Origin: Bacillus_AD sp047238185
Lineage (GTDB): Bacteria > Bacillota > Bacilli > Bacillales > DSM-1321
Reading direction: 5' to 3'
Assembly: GCF_047238185.1 (NCBI RefSeq)
Contig: NZ_JBDFMI010000006.1
Location: 992,001 to 1,056,000, forward strand
Length of the DNA stretch: 64,000 nucleotides
Position numbers and translations under genes: made by a program. Position 1 is the first letter of the stretch. Each line of letters opens with the position of its first letter. Of this stretch, positions 34,901-43,220 are shown in pieces. The notes below the pieces were generated by a model, which saw only the letters and a list, made by a program, of their open reading frames with translations, was not told the origin of the DNA and did not search any database.

Positions 34901-35014
34901 TTAGCGTTTTCTTTTGAAAACAGTCAAATAATAAATTCTTCGAATAGCATAGATGGCGAGGGCAAATCCAGTGACAGTCAAAACAGTACCGAGAATGCTG
35001 AAGCTTGAGAGCAT
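34901..35014 (-). CDS. 37-residue single-pass membrane peptide
   Basis: This short ORF has a strong ribosome binding site (AAAGGAG) 7-10 nt before ATG 35014. It encodes MLSSFSILGTVLTVTGFALA, then IYAIRRIYYL and a basic end (FKRKR). That is one clear membrane helix with a positively charged cytoplasmic tail. It sits convergent to dgkB. I do not recognise a family. The combination of ribosome binding site, hydrophobicity and positive-inside end supports a real gene too short for usual gene calling. Confidence 0.7.
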   Translation of the reverse strand: MLSSFSILGTVLTVTGFALAIYAIRRIYYLTVFKRKR

Positions 35015-35131
35015 GGAAAATTACTCCTTTCGTCTCTTTTTAAAGTGTATATACTAGATATTACCATGTTTTCATTAGGATTGCTTGGGACCTTTCCCAC
35101 TCCTCCAAAAGCTCTAATGGGCAGATCCTTC

Positions 35132-35184
35132 TCAGAGCTTCGTCTTAACCTGGTCGGGGGTAAGCAGGCGCCTTCCGCTTTTGT
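35132..35184 (+). repeat. Right-arm copy of the GGCGCC-type repeat
   Basis: This stretch of about 53 bp (TCAGAGCTTCGTCTTAA start, GCAGGCGCCTTCCGCTTTTG end) is repeated almost exactly at 35260-35311. It lacks its own left arm, so it is a solo right arm beside a full copy. Confidence 0.85.
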
Positions 35185-35190
35185 CTCATT

Positions 35191-35311
35191 CAGCTGCAGG
35201 CGCCACCCCCTCGAGGTCTTAAGCCAAATCTCAGCCAAAGGCAAAAACCAGCCTTTTGTCAGAGCTTCGTCTTAAGCTGGTCGGGGGTAGGCAGGCGCCT
35301 TCCGCTTTTGT
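35191..35311 (+). repeat. Full GGCGCC-type imperfect inverted repeat element
   Basis: The left arm CAGCTGCAGGCGCCACCCCC with CTCGAGGTCTTAAG and the right arm CTTAAGCTGGTCGGGGGTAG with GCAGGCGCCTTCCGC are imperfect inverted copies around a centre of about 40 bp. Elements ending in GGCGCCTTCCGCTTTTGT are a dispersed intergenic repeat class in non-cereus Bacillaceae. The element carries no ORF of its own and resembles a non-autonomous or structured-RNA repeat. Confidence 0.8.
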
Positions 35312-35404
35312 TATTCCCATTGTCTCCCTGTGTTGGTTTGGGTGGTTTTCCTTTATACTTAGAGTAGGGATAATACTATATTATCCAACTTTGAAAGGAT
35401 GGTA

Positions 35405-36211
35405 ATGTTGCTTTATTATCGTATATACCACTTGGATGAACAGAAGCCATGGGTTACACTTGTGCATGGTGCCGGCGGGAATTCGGCCATTTGGTTTAAG
35501 CAATTGAAGGAATACAAAAAGTATTTCAATGTATTGCTGATTGATTTACGCGGCCATGGGAAATCGAAGTCGATTAAATGGAAAGACGGAGATGACCTCG
35601 AGACGGTTGCGGAGGAAGTATTGGATGTGTTACGGCATCTTCATATAGAACGCTCACATTTTATAGGAATATCTCTTGGGACGGTTATTATCCAAACGAT
35701 CGCCAAGTTGGATCCCGACCGGGTTGAAACGATGGTTCTCGGCGGTGCCATTACCAAGCTGAATATCCGTACGAAATGTTATTTAACATTGGGCCATTTA
35801 GTGAAGCGCATTGTTCCATATATGTGGATATACCGTTTGTTTGCATGGATTATCATGCCCCGGTCTAACCATAAAGAAGCACGGCATACATTTGTTTCAC
35901 AAGCAAAAACCATGTGCCAAATCGAATTTATTCATTGGCTCTCACTTACCAAGAATGTAAATCCGTATTTGAAGGAGCTTCAAACGGATTGCCATGGCAT
36001 CCCCACACTTTTCCTCATGGGAGAACAAGATTATCTGTTTATCGAAAACGTCGAAGATATTGTACTGGACACAGGAAATAATGTCCGATTTGATATTATT
36101 GATCATGCGGGCCACGTCTGCAATATCGATCAACCCCACCAATTCAACGCATTAAGCATTTCTTTCATTATCAATAACAGCAGAAAGCTGATTTCAATCA
36201 AAACCAGCTAA
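35405..36211 (+). CDS. Alpha/beta hydrolase
   Basis: This 268-residue alpha/beta hydrolase fold protein has the oxyanion segment VHGAGGN, the nucleophile elbow GISLGT (Ser90), the acid in LMGEQDYLF (Asp209) and the base in DHAGHVCN (His237). ATG 35405 has AAAGGA at good spacing; the ATG at 35399 overlaps that site. It has its own promoter region (TATACT/TAATACT near 35355-35375) and a terminator. The substrate is unknown; esterase or lactonase activity is typical. Confidence 0.88.
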   Translation: MLLYYRIYHLDEQKPWVTLVHGAGGNSAIWFKQLKEYKKYFNVLLIDLRGHGKSKSIKWKDGDDLETVAEEVLDVLRHLHIERSHFIGISLGTVIIQTIAKLDPDRVETMVLGGAITKLNIRTKCYLTLGHLVKRIVPYMWIYRLFAWIIMPRSNHKEARHTFVSQAKTMCQIEFIHWLSLTKNVNPYLKELQTDCHGIPTLFLMGEQDYLFIENVEDIVLDTGNNVRFDIIDHAGHVCNIDQPHQFNALSISFIINNSRKLISIKTS

Positions 36212-36252
36212 TTAAAAAGATGAATGGAATAGGCCATTCATCTTTTTAATGT
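36211..36252 (+). terminator. Bidirectional terminator between hydrolase and membrane gene
   Basis: A long stem ATTAAAAAGATGAATGG/CCATTCATCTTTTTAAT with a short loop has A-rich and T-rich sides, so it can stop both convergent transcripts. Confidence 0.9.
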
Positions 36253-36257
36253 GGTTA

Positions 36258-36629
36258 TTAATATGTTTTTGGTCTAATGATCAATGTAACTGCGTAATAA
36301 ACAATTCCTGCAAATACGCCATAGATGAGGAACCAGCTGAAATCGGTATGGAAGCTGCCGAAATCAGTATCAAACATTTGGAAAAGCAAGTGTCCGATCA
36401 ATCCTAAAGCCATACCTGCAACAATGTACAAAAGAAACTTGATGATTCCATTGCGCGGATTACGTTTCTCGATGAATATGGATGCGGGAATGCCGAACAA
36501 AATGAACAGAGGCAATGATAATGCCGCCACAAGCGGTATAGAACTCCATTCGGAGAAGCCGTATATGATGACAGGCAAAAGAATGCTGAATGCAAGGCCC
36601 GCCGCAATCGCGCTAAGTAATTTCCTCAT
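36258..36629 (-). CDS. Four-helix membrane protein of unknown function
   Basis: This 123-residue protein has four predicted membrane helices. The first runs RKLLSAIAAGLAFSILLPVI, and a short KRNPRNG loop lies between helices two and three. ATG 36629 has AGAGGTG 9 nt upstream; a TTG at 36635 is too close to that site. I recognise no named family. It is convergent with the hydrolase and divergent from rlmCD. Confidence 0.75.
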   Translation of the reverse strand: MRKLLSAIAAGLAFSILLPVIIYGFSEWSSIPLVAALSLPLFILFGIPASIFIEKRNPRNGIIKFLLYIVAGMALGLIGHLLFQMFDTDFGSFHTDFSWFLIYGVFAGIVYYAVTLIIRPKTY

Positions 36630-36852
36630 ATGCAAAACACCTCTTCCTGTGTACTTTAAGTGTACAATAAACGAGAGGAAGCGAATACTTACTTTTTTTG
36701 CTTCTTTTATCTTATACCCAAAAGATAAGGCTTTTCATTCACCGCTTTTTCCGCTTCCTTTATTGTCGAAGTGGATTGTGGTAAAATCATGCTAGTCTGT
36801 AAAAGGGAAGCCCTAAATGACAGGGCATCACATAGAAAAGGAAGTTGAATAC

Positions 36853-38223
36853 ATGAAGAAAAACGCACCAGTCGCAAAAAATGATTTGCTGACTGTCCAA
36901 TTTGAAGATTTAACGACAGATGGAGCCGGAGTGGCGAAGGTCGATGGTTATCCACTGTTTGTCCCTTACGCATTGCCAGGTGAAAAAGCAAAGATCCGCG
37001 TAGTGAAAGCGAATAAAGGATATGGATTCGGACGTTTGGAGGAAATCATCGAACAGAGCCCGGACCGTGTCGAAAACCCCTGCTCGCTCCATAAAGAGTG
37101 CGGAGGAGCACAATTGTTGCATATGAGCTATGAGGGACAGCTTCGCGCCAAGGAAAAACAAGTGCGTGATGCAGTCGAACGGATCGGCGGATTGAAGGGT
37201 TTGAAAGTCCACCCTGTCCTTGGAATGGAGAATCCTTGGAAGTATCGCAATAAAGTGCAGGTACCGGTAGGAGAGCAAAATGGAAAAATCGTAGTAGGCT
37301 ATTATAAGAAACGCAGCCATGATATCGTCGATATGGAAAACTGCGGAGTGGAGCTTTCCATGGACGATAGCATTGTCCTGAAAGTTCGCGATATCTGCAT
37401 CGATAACGGATTATCTCCTTATAATGAAAAAACGCATCGCGGCGTATTGCGCCACATCATGGTACGCTGGGCGAAAGAAACAGGCGAAATCATGATTGTG
37501 CTCGTAACACGCACACGCCAATTGCCGAATAAAGATGAAATCGTCAAAGATATCGTAAAAACAATTCCGAATGTAAAAAGCATCGTCCATAACATCAATG
37601 TGGAACGTACAAACGTCATCCTAGGCGACCGTTCGTCCACTATCTATGGCAGCTCAACGATAACGGATTATATCGGTGACGTTCAATTTGCCATCTCAGC
37701 GAAATCATTCTATCAGGTCAATCCGTACCAAACGAAGGTACTATATGATAAGGCTCTTGAATACGCCGGCCTGACAGGTGAAGAAACCGTGATCGACGCA
37801 TACTGCGGCATCGGAACGATCTCCTTGTTCCTGGCGAAAAAAGCGAAGAAGGTATTTGGAATCGAAATCGTCAGCGATGCGATTAAAGATGCGGAAAGAA
37901 ATGCAAAGCTGAATGAAATCACTAATGCTGAATTCATCACCGGAGCGGCAGAAACAGTGATTGCCGATTTATATAACGAAGGCGTAAAAGCCGATGTTGT
38001 CGTAGTCGATCCGCCGCGCAAAGGCTGTGACGAAGCATTGTTGAACACAATCATCGCCATGAAGCCGAAAAAGGTCGTCTATGTATCATGCAACCCAGGT
38101 ACATTGGCAAGAGACCTCCGCGTATTGGAAGATGGAGGCTATCAAACGGTGGAAGTACAGCCGGTGGATATGTTCCCGCAGACGACGCACGTGGAGAGCG
38201 TAGCGCTGTTGGAATTGAAATAA
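36853..38223 (+). CDS. rlmCD: 23S rRNA (uracil-5)-methyltransferase RlmCD
   Basis: RlmCD (YefA in B. subtilis) methylates U747 and U1939 of 23S rRNA with AdoMet. From ATG 36853 (AAGGAAG site) it has 456 residues: N-terminal TRAM domain (about 8-65), central RNA-binding part, and methyltransferase domain with DAYCGIGTISLFLA, VVDPPRKGCD and catalytic SCNPGT. Three of the usual four iron-sulfur cysteines are present (Cys77, Cys83, Cys164). The third position reads CGGAQ instead of CGGCQ (Ala86), so the cluster may be altered or absent. Confidence 0.95.
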   Translation: MKKNAPVAKNDLLTVQFEDLTTDGAGVAKVDGYPLFVPYALPGEKAKIRVVKANKGYGFGRLEEIIEQSPDRVENPCSLHKECGGAQLLHMSYEGQLRAKEKQVRDAVERIGGLKGLKVHPVLGMENPWKYRNKVQVPVGEQNGKIVVGYYKKRSHDIVDMENCGVELSMDDSIVLKVRDICIDNGLSPYNEKTHRGVLRHIMVRWAKETGEIMIVLVTRTRQLPNKDEIVKDIVKTIPNVKSIVHNINVERTNVILGDRSSTIYGSSTITDYIGDVQFAISAKSFYQVNPYQTKVLYDKALEYAGLTGEETVIDAYCGIGTISLFLAKKAKKVFGIEIVSDAIKDAERNAKLNEITNAEFITGAAETVIADLYNEGVKADVVVVDPPRKGCDEALLNTIIAMKPKKVVYVSCNPGTLARDLRVLEDGGYQTVEVQPVDMFPQTTHVESVALLELK

Positions 38224-38238
38224 GATGAGTAAGAATAA

Positions 38239-38281
38239 ACTCCAAGATAGCTCTTAGTTTGCAGCTGTCTTGGAGTTTTTT
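38239..38281 (+). terminator. Terminator after rlmCD
   Basis: The stem ACTCCAAGATAGCT/AGCTGTCTTGGAGT is followed by TTTTT. Confidence 0.9.
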
Positions 38282-38504
38282 AGTATGTTCTTTTCAGCAT
38301 TTCCATATCTGCGCCCAGCCTTGCTGAAGACTTCATACTGACACCAAATCTATAGATGAAACTGATACAATATATATATGAATATAGTAAAAATAAACAT
38401 TTTATCATTCAGTTGTCGCGTTCCTATTTTTATAGCTATTGTCGAAAATGGATGGAGTGCAACTATTCACTATATGTTAAACAACTAAACTAGAGGTGAT
38501 TGTG

Positions 38505-38606
38505 ATGAAGAACATTGATAAGTATAGAGGTTGCTTTATAGATAGTTCTGCAGGTGAGGTTTTGGATACTGCTTCTATTTTAATAAAGTATGGGAAAGTA
38601 CTATGA
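38505..38606 (+). pseudogene. N-terminal remnant of an ADP-ribosylglycohydrolase-like gene
   Basis: With a good AGAGGTGAT site, ATG 38505 opens 33 codons starting MKNIDKYRGCFIDSSAGEVL. The KYRGC-x-I-x-x-x-A-G start is that of ADP-ribosylglycohydrolases (commonly KYRGCLIGGAAGDALG), but the glycines and the catalytic Asp segment are lost and a stop follows. Its TGA overlaps the ATG of the next broken gene (ATGA), as in an ancestral operon. The assignment rests on a short match and is moderate. Confidence 0.5.
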
Positions 38607-39398
38607 GTAATGTCATATTGTTTCCAGATTATGAAAAATAAAAAAAGAAGTAGAAAAACTTCGCACTGAGTTATCTATGCTTGTTCTAGAACGGGACGAG
38701 ATCCAGTATGTGGAATGTAAAAATATCGAAATGAGCTATATGTTGGTTCTCGGTAGTTTGGAATATAAAGTGTCTGAAGCACAGTGTGCCGCTTTACGTA
38801 TGAAACGAAAATTGGAACTCATTCAGGCCAAGAGAAATCGTCAGGAAAAGATTATTCTCCCGCAAATTGAAGAAATCTTGGAGAATGAGTTTTCTGAGTA
38901 TAAAGAAAAGCTGAATGCACAAATTGATAAAATAAATGCTGCCATTAAACACAGCCAGGGTGTGCTTTTATCTGATAAAGATAATAAAGAACTGAAAAAG
39001 TTGTATCGTAAAATTGTAAAAATGATTCATCCGGATTTGCATTCGGATTTAAGTAGCGCACAGTAGGTTTGTTTGAAAATGCTGTTATAGCTTATAAAAA
39101 TGGCGATTTAGAAACATTGCGCATAATAGATGAAATGGTGCGTGAGCCTATCCTGCCAGAAGCCAAACAGGATGCAATGGCACAGCTGATACGGGAAAAA
39201 GAACGTTTTGTCAAATTGTTGGAGAATATCAAAGACAGCATTGCAAGGATAAAGTCGGAGTATCCGTATACGGTAAAAGATAGTGTGTACGACAATGGAA
39301 AAATGGCTGCTCGTAAGGCAGAGTTGGAGGGAATTCTTCGTCAATATAATGAATTGATTGAAACGTATTCTGCCAGAATACAAAAAATGCTGGGGTGA
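38603..39398 (+). pseudogene. Frameshifted J-domain-like gene
   Basis: Three consecutive frames together rebuild one protein of about 265 residues. These are MSNVILFPDYEK (38603-38641), a coiled-coil part KKEVEKLRTELSMLVLERDE onward (to 39066), and FENAVIAYKNGDLETLRIID onward (to 39398). Single-base shifts near 38636-38642 and 39064-39068 break it. The middle holds a J-domain-like LYRKIVKMIHPDLH with an HPD motif, between long helices. I know this architecture from intact homologues in Firmicutes, where the parts are in one frame. Sequencing error is possible but two shifts make true decay likelier. Confidence 0.65.
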
Positions 39399-39402
39399 TA
39401 AG

Positions 39403-39714
39403 ATGGGTGATTTAGTTAAAACTGAAAGCGGTGGTTTGGTTAGCCTTCTCCATGGAAAGGGTGGAAATTTAGTTGTTCCGAAGCCATTTGAACGAGATAT
39501 ATTTTTGTTTGATACATATGTGGCGGGTACCAGCCACGTAGAGGGAATGGAAGAACTAGGTCTGTATTTGAATGTGGACGATAAACTGGACTTCTATAGG
39601 GAGCCGGATAATCCATATTTGTCTGCCAATTTACTGTCCGTAACTGCTAACTTACTTGCCATAATTGCCAATTTACTGTCCATAACTCCACATTTACTTG
39701 CCACTTCTCATTAA
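39403..39714 (+). CDS. Truncated HIRAN-domain protein
   Basis: From ATG 39403 (GGGGTGAT site) 103 codons encode MGDLVKTESGG then a HIRAN core: ERDIFLFDTYVAGTSHVEGM and FYREPDNPY. HIRAN domains bind DNA ends in repair and remodelling proteins. After the NPY of the family motif NPYD the frame enters a 21-bp tandem repeat (39619-39702). It is then translated as a degenerate 7-residue repeat (ANLLSVT, ANLLAII, ANLLSIT). The C-terminal half of the domain is therefore missing and the product is probably inactive. Confidence 0.65.
   Translation: MGDLVKTESGGLVSLLHGKGGNLVVPKPFERDIFLFDTYVAGTSHVEGMEELGLYLNVDDKLDFYREPDNPYLSANLLSVTANLLAIIANLLSITPHLLATSH
39619..39702. repeat. Tandem repeat, four units of 21 bp
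   Basis: Units run 39619-39639, 39640-39660, 39661-39681 and 39682-39702. Units 1 and 3 end TTTACTGTCC and units 2 and 4 end TTACTTGCC, so a 42-bp higher-order period is visible. The array spans the junction between the truncated HIRAN gene and the 3' end of the NERD gene, whose stop codon (39694-39696) lies in the last unit. It probably grew from the NERD gene tail. Confidence 0.9.
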
Positions 39715-40728
39715 TCTCTGCAACTCTTCTATAGATAGATGGTAAACTCGATTTTTAAAAGTACCATCTGAAGACGTTTTTAATGAAGATAAGATTTTTG
39801 ACGCAACGGATGTAGAGGGGATGTGAAGGAACTCTCGTAATTGCTTGTTTGTGATGGTTGAGCCGATGAGAAGGCGAAAGTCTATCAGTGCTTGAATATG
39901 AGCTGATTTTGAAGAAGTTGCACAATTGGTACAGTACCATCGTTCCCTTTGCTTCTGTAAAGGTAGACGATTGCAAGAAGGGCACAATATTCCTGATAAA
40001 ATAGTAGAGCGGTCAATTTGAAACCGTTTAAGGACATCATAGTTTGCGTCCATCTGCTGCTTGACTAATAAACGGTTTATTTTGCGATAATCAGCTTTAG
40101 AAAGTAGCTCCTGTGAGAACTTTTCCTGAATGTCAGCGATTATAAAAGGAAGATTCGCAGCGTGGGTCACTTTTTGGCAGATATCGGAGTGTCGATTAGC
40201 AGACTTAATATAGGTAGATGGGTTACTAATGCAAACGAGGTATTCTATAGGAATTTCAGGGAGTTTGTTTTTCTGCAACCACTTTTGTAGCTGATGGGTT
40301 TGTTTTTTTACTTGTAGAATTGGATCGGGGAAGGATTCTTCTTTTTCATTAATGGTTCGAATTAATTGATGAAAAGTACGATCGAACACTAAAGTGCCAA
40401 CGATATTTTTCACTTCAATGATGAGGATGAAATAGGGGGTTAAAAGAAGGAAATCCATTTGAAAACAAGATTTTTCCTTAAAGGGAAGCCGCACGTCATG
40501 ATGTAATTCATATTGTCCTTCTACAAATGTTAGCTGATAATCGACTGCTTGTTCACCTCGAAATCCAGCATAGCATTTCGCTAACTCCTCTTTAATTCTA
40601 ATTCTGGCAAAATGATGTGCTGGTAATCTTCTAAGTAAAGCTTCTAATTGTAAGATAATTATAGGGATTCTTCTTCTTTCTTGTTTAATCGATATTTCAC
40701 CGCCTTTCCTCTTTAAAAAATTCCACAT
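39694..40728 (-). CDS. NERD (nuclease-related) domain protein with zinc ribbon
   Basis: This protein of about 344 residues has an N-terminal helical part (ILQLEALLRRLPAHH), a NERD domain (AGFRGEQAVDYQL to IIEVKNIVGTLVF, about residues 75-150) and a C-terminal zinc ribbon (CPSCNRLP...CTNCA). The restriction-endonuclease-like core residues D and E-x-K (MDFLLL, IEVKN) are present. The start is unclear: ATG 40728 is used, ATG 40812 is longer. The family start would be near the ISIKQERRRIP segment, where only non-standard codons follow a good GGCGGTGA site. It lies convergent to the decayed HIRAN operon. Confidence 0.8.
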   Translation of the reverse strand: MWNFLKRKGGEISIKQERRRIPIIILQLEALLRRLPAHHFARIRIKEELAKCYAGFRGEQAVDYQLTFVEGQYELHHDVRLPFKEKSCFQMDFLLLTPYFILIIEVKNIVGTLVFDRTFHQLIRTINEKEESFPDPILQVKKQTHQLQKWLQKNKLPEIPIEYLVCISNPSTYIKSANRHSDICQKVTHAANLPFIIADIQEKFSQELLSKADYRKINRLLVKQQMDANYDVLKRFQIDRSTILSGILCPSCNRLPLQKQRERWYCTNCATSSKSAHIQALIDFRLLIGSTITNKQLREFLHIPSTSVASKILSSLKTSSDGTFKNRVYHLSIEELQRLMRSGK

Positions 40729-40833
40729 AAATGAGTCATATCCTTCTGAAAAAAATGTCATTTGTCCGACAAAACTCATTCTTTTTATTGCTTTAATACG
40801 TTGAATTACCAAACAATACTATTTCTAAGTTAT

Positions 40834-40862
40834 TTACAATCCTAAAAGTTTGATTATATAAT
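40834..40862 (+). promoter_or_regulatory. Promoter of the DUF969-DUF979-pcp operon
   Basis: TTACAA and TATAAT are separated by 17 bp, in a very AT-rich stretch. The -10 box lies 52 bp before the DUF969 start. Confidence 0.65.
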
Positions 40863-40914
40863 GTATAAATATTATATTAATATAATTATTATTCATAGAG
40901 TAGGAGAGTAAATT

Positions 40915-41610
40915 ATGGAATTAATAGGGATTTTAATTATCATAGTAGGCTTTGCTTTGAAGTGGGATACGATCGCAGTAGTTGTTGTAGCGGGTATTTC
41001 CACTGGATTAGTAGCAAAGATGAATCCTATTGAAATATTGGATACACTCGGGGCAGCCTTTGTCTCAAATCGTGTTACATGTTTATTTTTGATCACACTT
41101 CCTGTTATTGGTTTGAGTGAAAGGTACGGTTTGAAGGCAAAAGCCGTTATGCTGATCAAGAAAGCAACGAACTTATCGGTTGGTAAACTATTGAGCGGCT
41201 ATACGTTCATAAGAGAGATAACCATTGGAATGGGCGTAACGCTAGGAGGACACCCGCAATTCGTTCGGCCACTAGTTAGCCCAATGGCTGAAGGTGCAGC
41301 TATTGCTAAATATGGAGAAAAAATAGAAGAAAAAGATATGGAAAAGATTAGAGCGTATGCTGCAGCATCTGATAATATCGGTAACTTTTTTGCACAGAAT
41401 ATTTTCATGGCAAATGCAGGTGTATTGTTAATAGCTTCTACATTAGAAGGAATCGGCATGCCGATCGATACACTTCAGGTTGTCAAAGTGGCCATTCCAG
41501 TGGCTGTCATTTCATTTGTGCTATGGGTCATTCAAAATATGTTATTTGACAAAAAGCTTAAGCAAAAATATGCTGCAAAAGAAACTGAAAAAATTAGAGG
41601 TGACCAATAA
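40915..41610 (+). CDS. DUF969 membrane protein, probable 5-oxoproline transporter subunit
   Basis: This 231-residue protein has about six membrane helices and belongs to DUF969 (ERYGLKAKAVMLIKKA and GHPQFVRPLVSPMAEGAA segments). DUF969 and DUF979 genes are paired and often lie beside pcp, which frees L-pyroglutamate from peptides. Import of 5-oxoproline or a pyroglutamyl peptide is therefore inferred. An AGGAGAG site precedes the ATG. Its stop overlaps the DUF979 start (TAATG). Confidence 0.85.
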   Translation: MELIGILIIIVGFALKWDTIAVVVVAGISTGLVAKMNPIEILDTLGAAFVSNRVTCLFLITLPVIGLSERYGLKAKAVMLIKKATNLSVGKLLSGYTFIREITIGMGVTLGGHPQFVRPLVSPMAEGAAIAKYGEKIEEKDMEKIRAYAAASDNIGNFFAQNIFMANAGVLLIASTLEGIGMPIDTLQVVKVAIPVAVISFVLWVIQNMLFDKKLKQKYAAKETEKIRGDQ

Positions 41611-42539
41611 TGGATGTGACACAAATCTCTAATTTGCTACTAGATCTATTTTATATGATCATCGGTTTATTCATGGGTATTACAATGGTATTCACCATTA
41701 AAGATCAGAACCATAAAACAAGAATCGGCACAGCTTTATTTTGGGGGATTCTTGCAGTCATCTTCATTGCAGGAAATCATATTCCAAGTACAATTGTCGG
41801 TGTATTAGTCGTTTTGATTGCTATTTTATCAGCAACAAAGCAAATCAATATGGGTACGTTTAAGCAGTTGGATGATACATTTGCGACTTTAAACGCAGAA
41901 AAATTAGGGTTGAAAATATTCATCCCATCTCTGTCTATTGCTATTATCGCGATGCTTGTAGCTTCTTTCACAAGCTTTCCGGGCACTGTTGCGATCGGTA
42001 TCGCCGCATTGTGTGCTCTAGCGCTGACATTCATCATTACGAAAGCAAAACCGAAAGAGATGTTGGCTGATTCGAACAGAACATTCCAATCAATTGGATC
42101 ATTTGCGATCCTTCCTCAACTGTTAGCTTCTTTGGGTGTGTTATTTACAACAGCAGGAGTTGGCGATAAAATTGCTTCTATCATTTCAACTGTAATCCCG
42201 ACAGGCAACGCCTTGATCGGGGTAGCGACATACTGTATCGGTATGGCGTTATTTACAATCATCATGGGCAATGCATTTGCGGCCTTCGCTGTTATTACGG
42301 TGGGCATCGGTGTACCGTTCGTATTCAGCATTGGCGGAGATCCTGTAATCTGCGGAACGCTTGCTCTGACAGCAGGATACTGTGGAACATTATTAACGCC
42401 AATGGCGGCAAACTTCAATATGCTTCCGGCAGTATTGCTTGAAATGAAAGATAAAAACGCAGTCATTAAAGCACAGGCTCCTATAGCGTTAACCTTGTTA
42501 GCTGTTCATATTTTCTTGATGTATGCGTTAGGATTTTAA
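41610..42539 (+). CDS. DUF979 membrane protein, probable 5-oxoproline transporter subunit
   Basis: This 309-residue protein has eight to ten membrane helices and belongs to DUF979, with SFAILPQLLASLGVLF and GNAFAAFAVITVGIGVPF in the core. It overlaps DUF969 by one base, so translation is coupled and a two-part transporter is likely. The architecture (short half plus long half) is like a split permease. No ATPase is encoded nearby, which suggests a secondary transporter. Confidence 0.85.
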   Translation: MDVTQISNLLLDLFYMIIGLFMGITMVFTIKDQNHKTRIGTALFWGILAVIFIAGNHIPSTIVGVLVVLIAILSATKQINMGTFKQLDDTFATLNAEKLGLKIFIPSLSIAIIAMLVASFTSFPGTVAIGIAALCALALTFIITKAKPKEMLADSNRTFQSIGSFAILPQLLASLGVLFTTAGVGDKIASIISTVIPTGNALIGVATYCIGMALFTIIMGNAFAAFAVITVGIGVPFVFSIGGDPVICGTLALTAGYCGTLLTPMAANFNMLPAVLLEMKDKNAVIKAQAPIALTLLAVHIFLMYALGF

Positions 42540-42578
42540 GAGTAAGGATATATAAATTTTTTAATAGGAGAACGAGCC

Positions 42579-43220
42579 ATGAAAGTACTATTAACAGGAT
42601 TTGATGCATTTGGCGGAGAACCGGTCAATCCGGCAGAAGAAGCAGTGAAAATGGTCAGCGACCAGATAAATGGGGCTGAAGTGATTAAAGTTATTATTCC
42701 TACAGTCCAAACAAAATCCGTTCAGGCTATTGAAGCTGCCATTGAAATGCATCATCCGGATATTGTTATTTCGGTAGGCCAAGCGGGAGGAAGATTTGAT
42801 ATCACTCCAGAAAGAGTTGCCATTAATCTCGATGATTACAGAATCAAGGACAATGAAGGCAATCAACCGATAGATGCAGTTATACAAGCAGATGGCCAGC
42901 CGGCATACTTCTCGAGCCTGCCAGTAAAGGCGATGGTTAAGCATATGAATGAGCATCATATACCAGCAACTGTATCTTATACAGCAGGAACATTTGTATG
43001 CAATCATGTTATGTACGGCGTTTTATACATGATCGATAAAAAGTACCCTCATATCAAAGGCGGATTTATCCACATTCCTTATATGACTTCGCAGGTTATA
43101 GATAAGAAAAACACACCGTTCATGTCGTTGAATGATATTGTAAAAGGCTTGGAGCTTGCAATTGAAGCCTGCACGATCAATGACGAGGATATTCAAGCGG
43201 TAGGTGGGGAAATCTGCTGA
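42579..43220 (+). CDS. pcp: Pyroglutamyl-peptidase I
   Basis: Pcp (pyrrolidone-carboxylate peptidase) removes N-terminal pyroglutamate from peptides in the cytosol. The 213-residue protein has the catalytic triad Glu78 (ITPERVAIN), Cys141 (GTFVCNHVMYG) and His165 (GFIHIPY). An AATAGGAGA site precedes the ATG. Its stop overlaps the next start by one base. The location after DUF969-DUF979 suggests it works on imported pyroglutamyl compounds. Confidence 0.96.
   Translation: MKVLLTGFDAFGGEPVNPAEEAVKMVSDQINGAEVIKVIIPTVQTKSVQAIEAAIEMHHPDIVISVGQAGGRFDITPERVAINLDDYRIKDNEGNQPIDAVIQADGQPAYFSSLPVKAMVKHMNEHHIPATVSYTAGTFVCNHVMYGVLYMIDKKYPHIKGGFIHIPYMTSQVIDKKNTPFMSLNDIVKGLELAIEACTINDEDIQAVGGEIC

Noticed and set aside
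35045..35275. 76-codon frame across the GGCGCC repeat
   Set aside because: Its sequence is the repeat element in translation; no start signals.
36325..36795. 156-codon plus-strand frame opposite the four-helix membrane gene
   Set aside because: It is the antisense shadow of the minus-strand gene, which has the ribosome binding site and helices.
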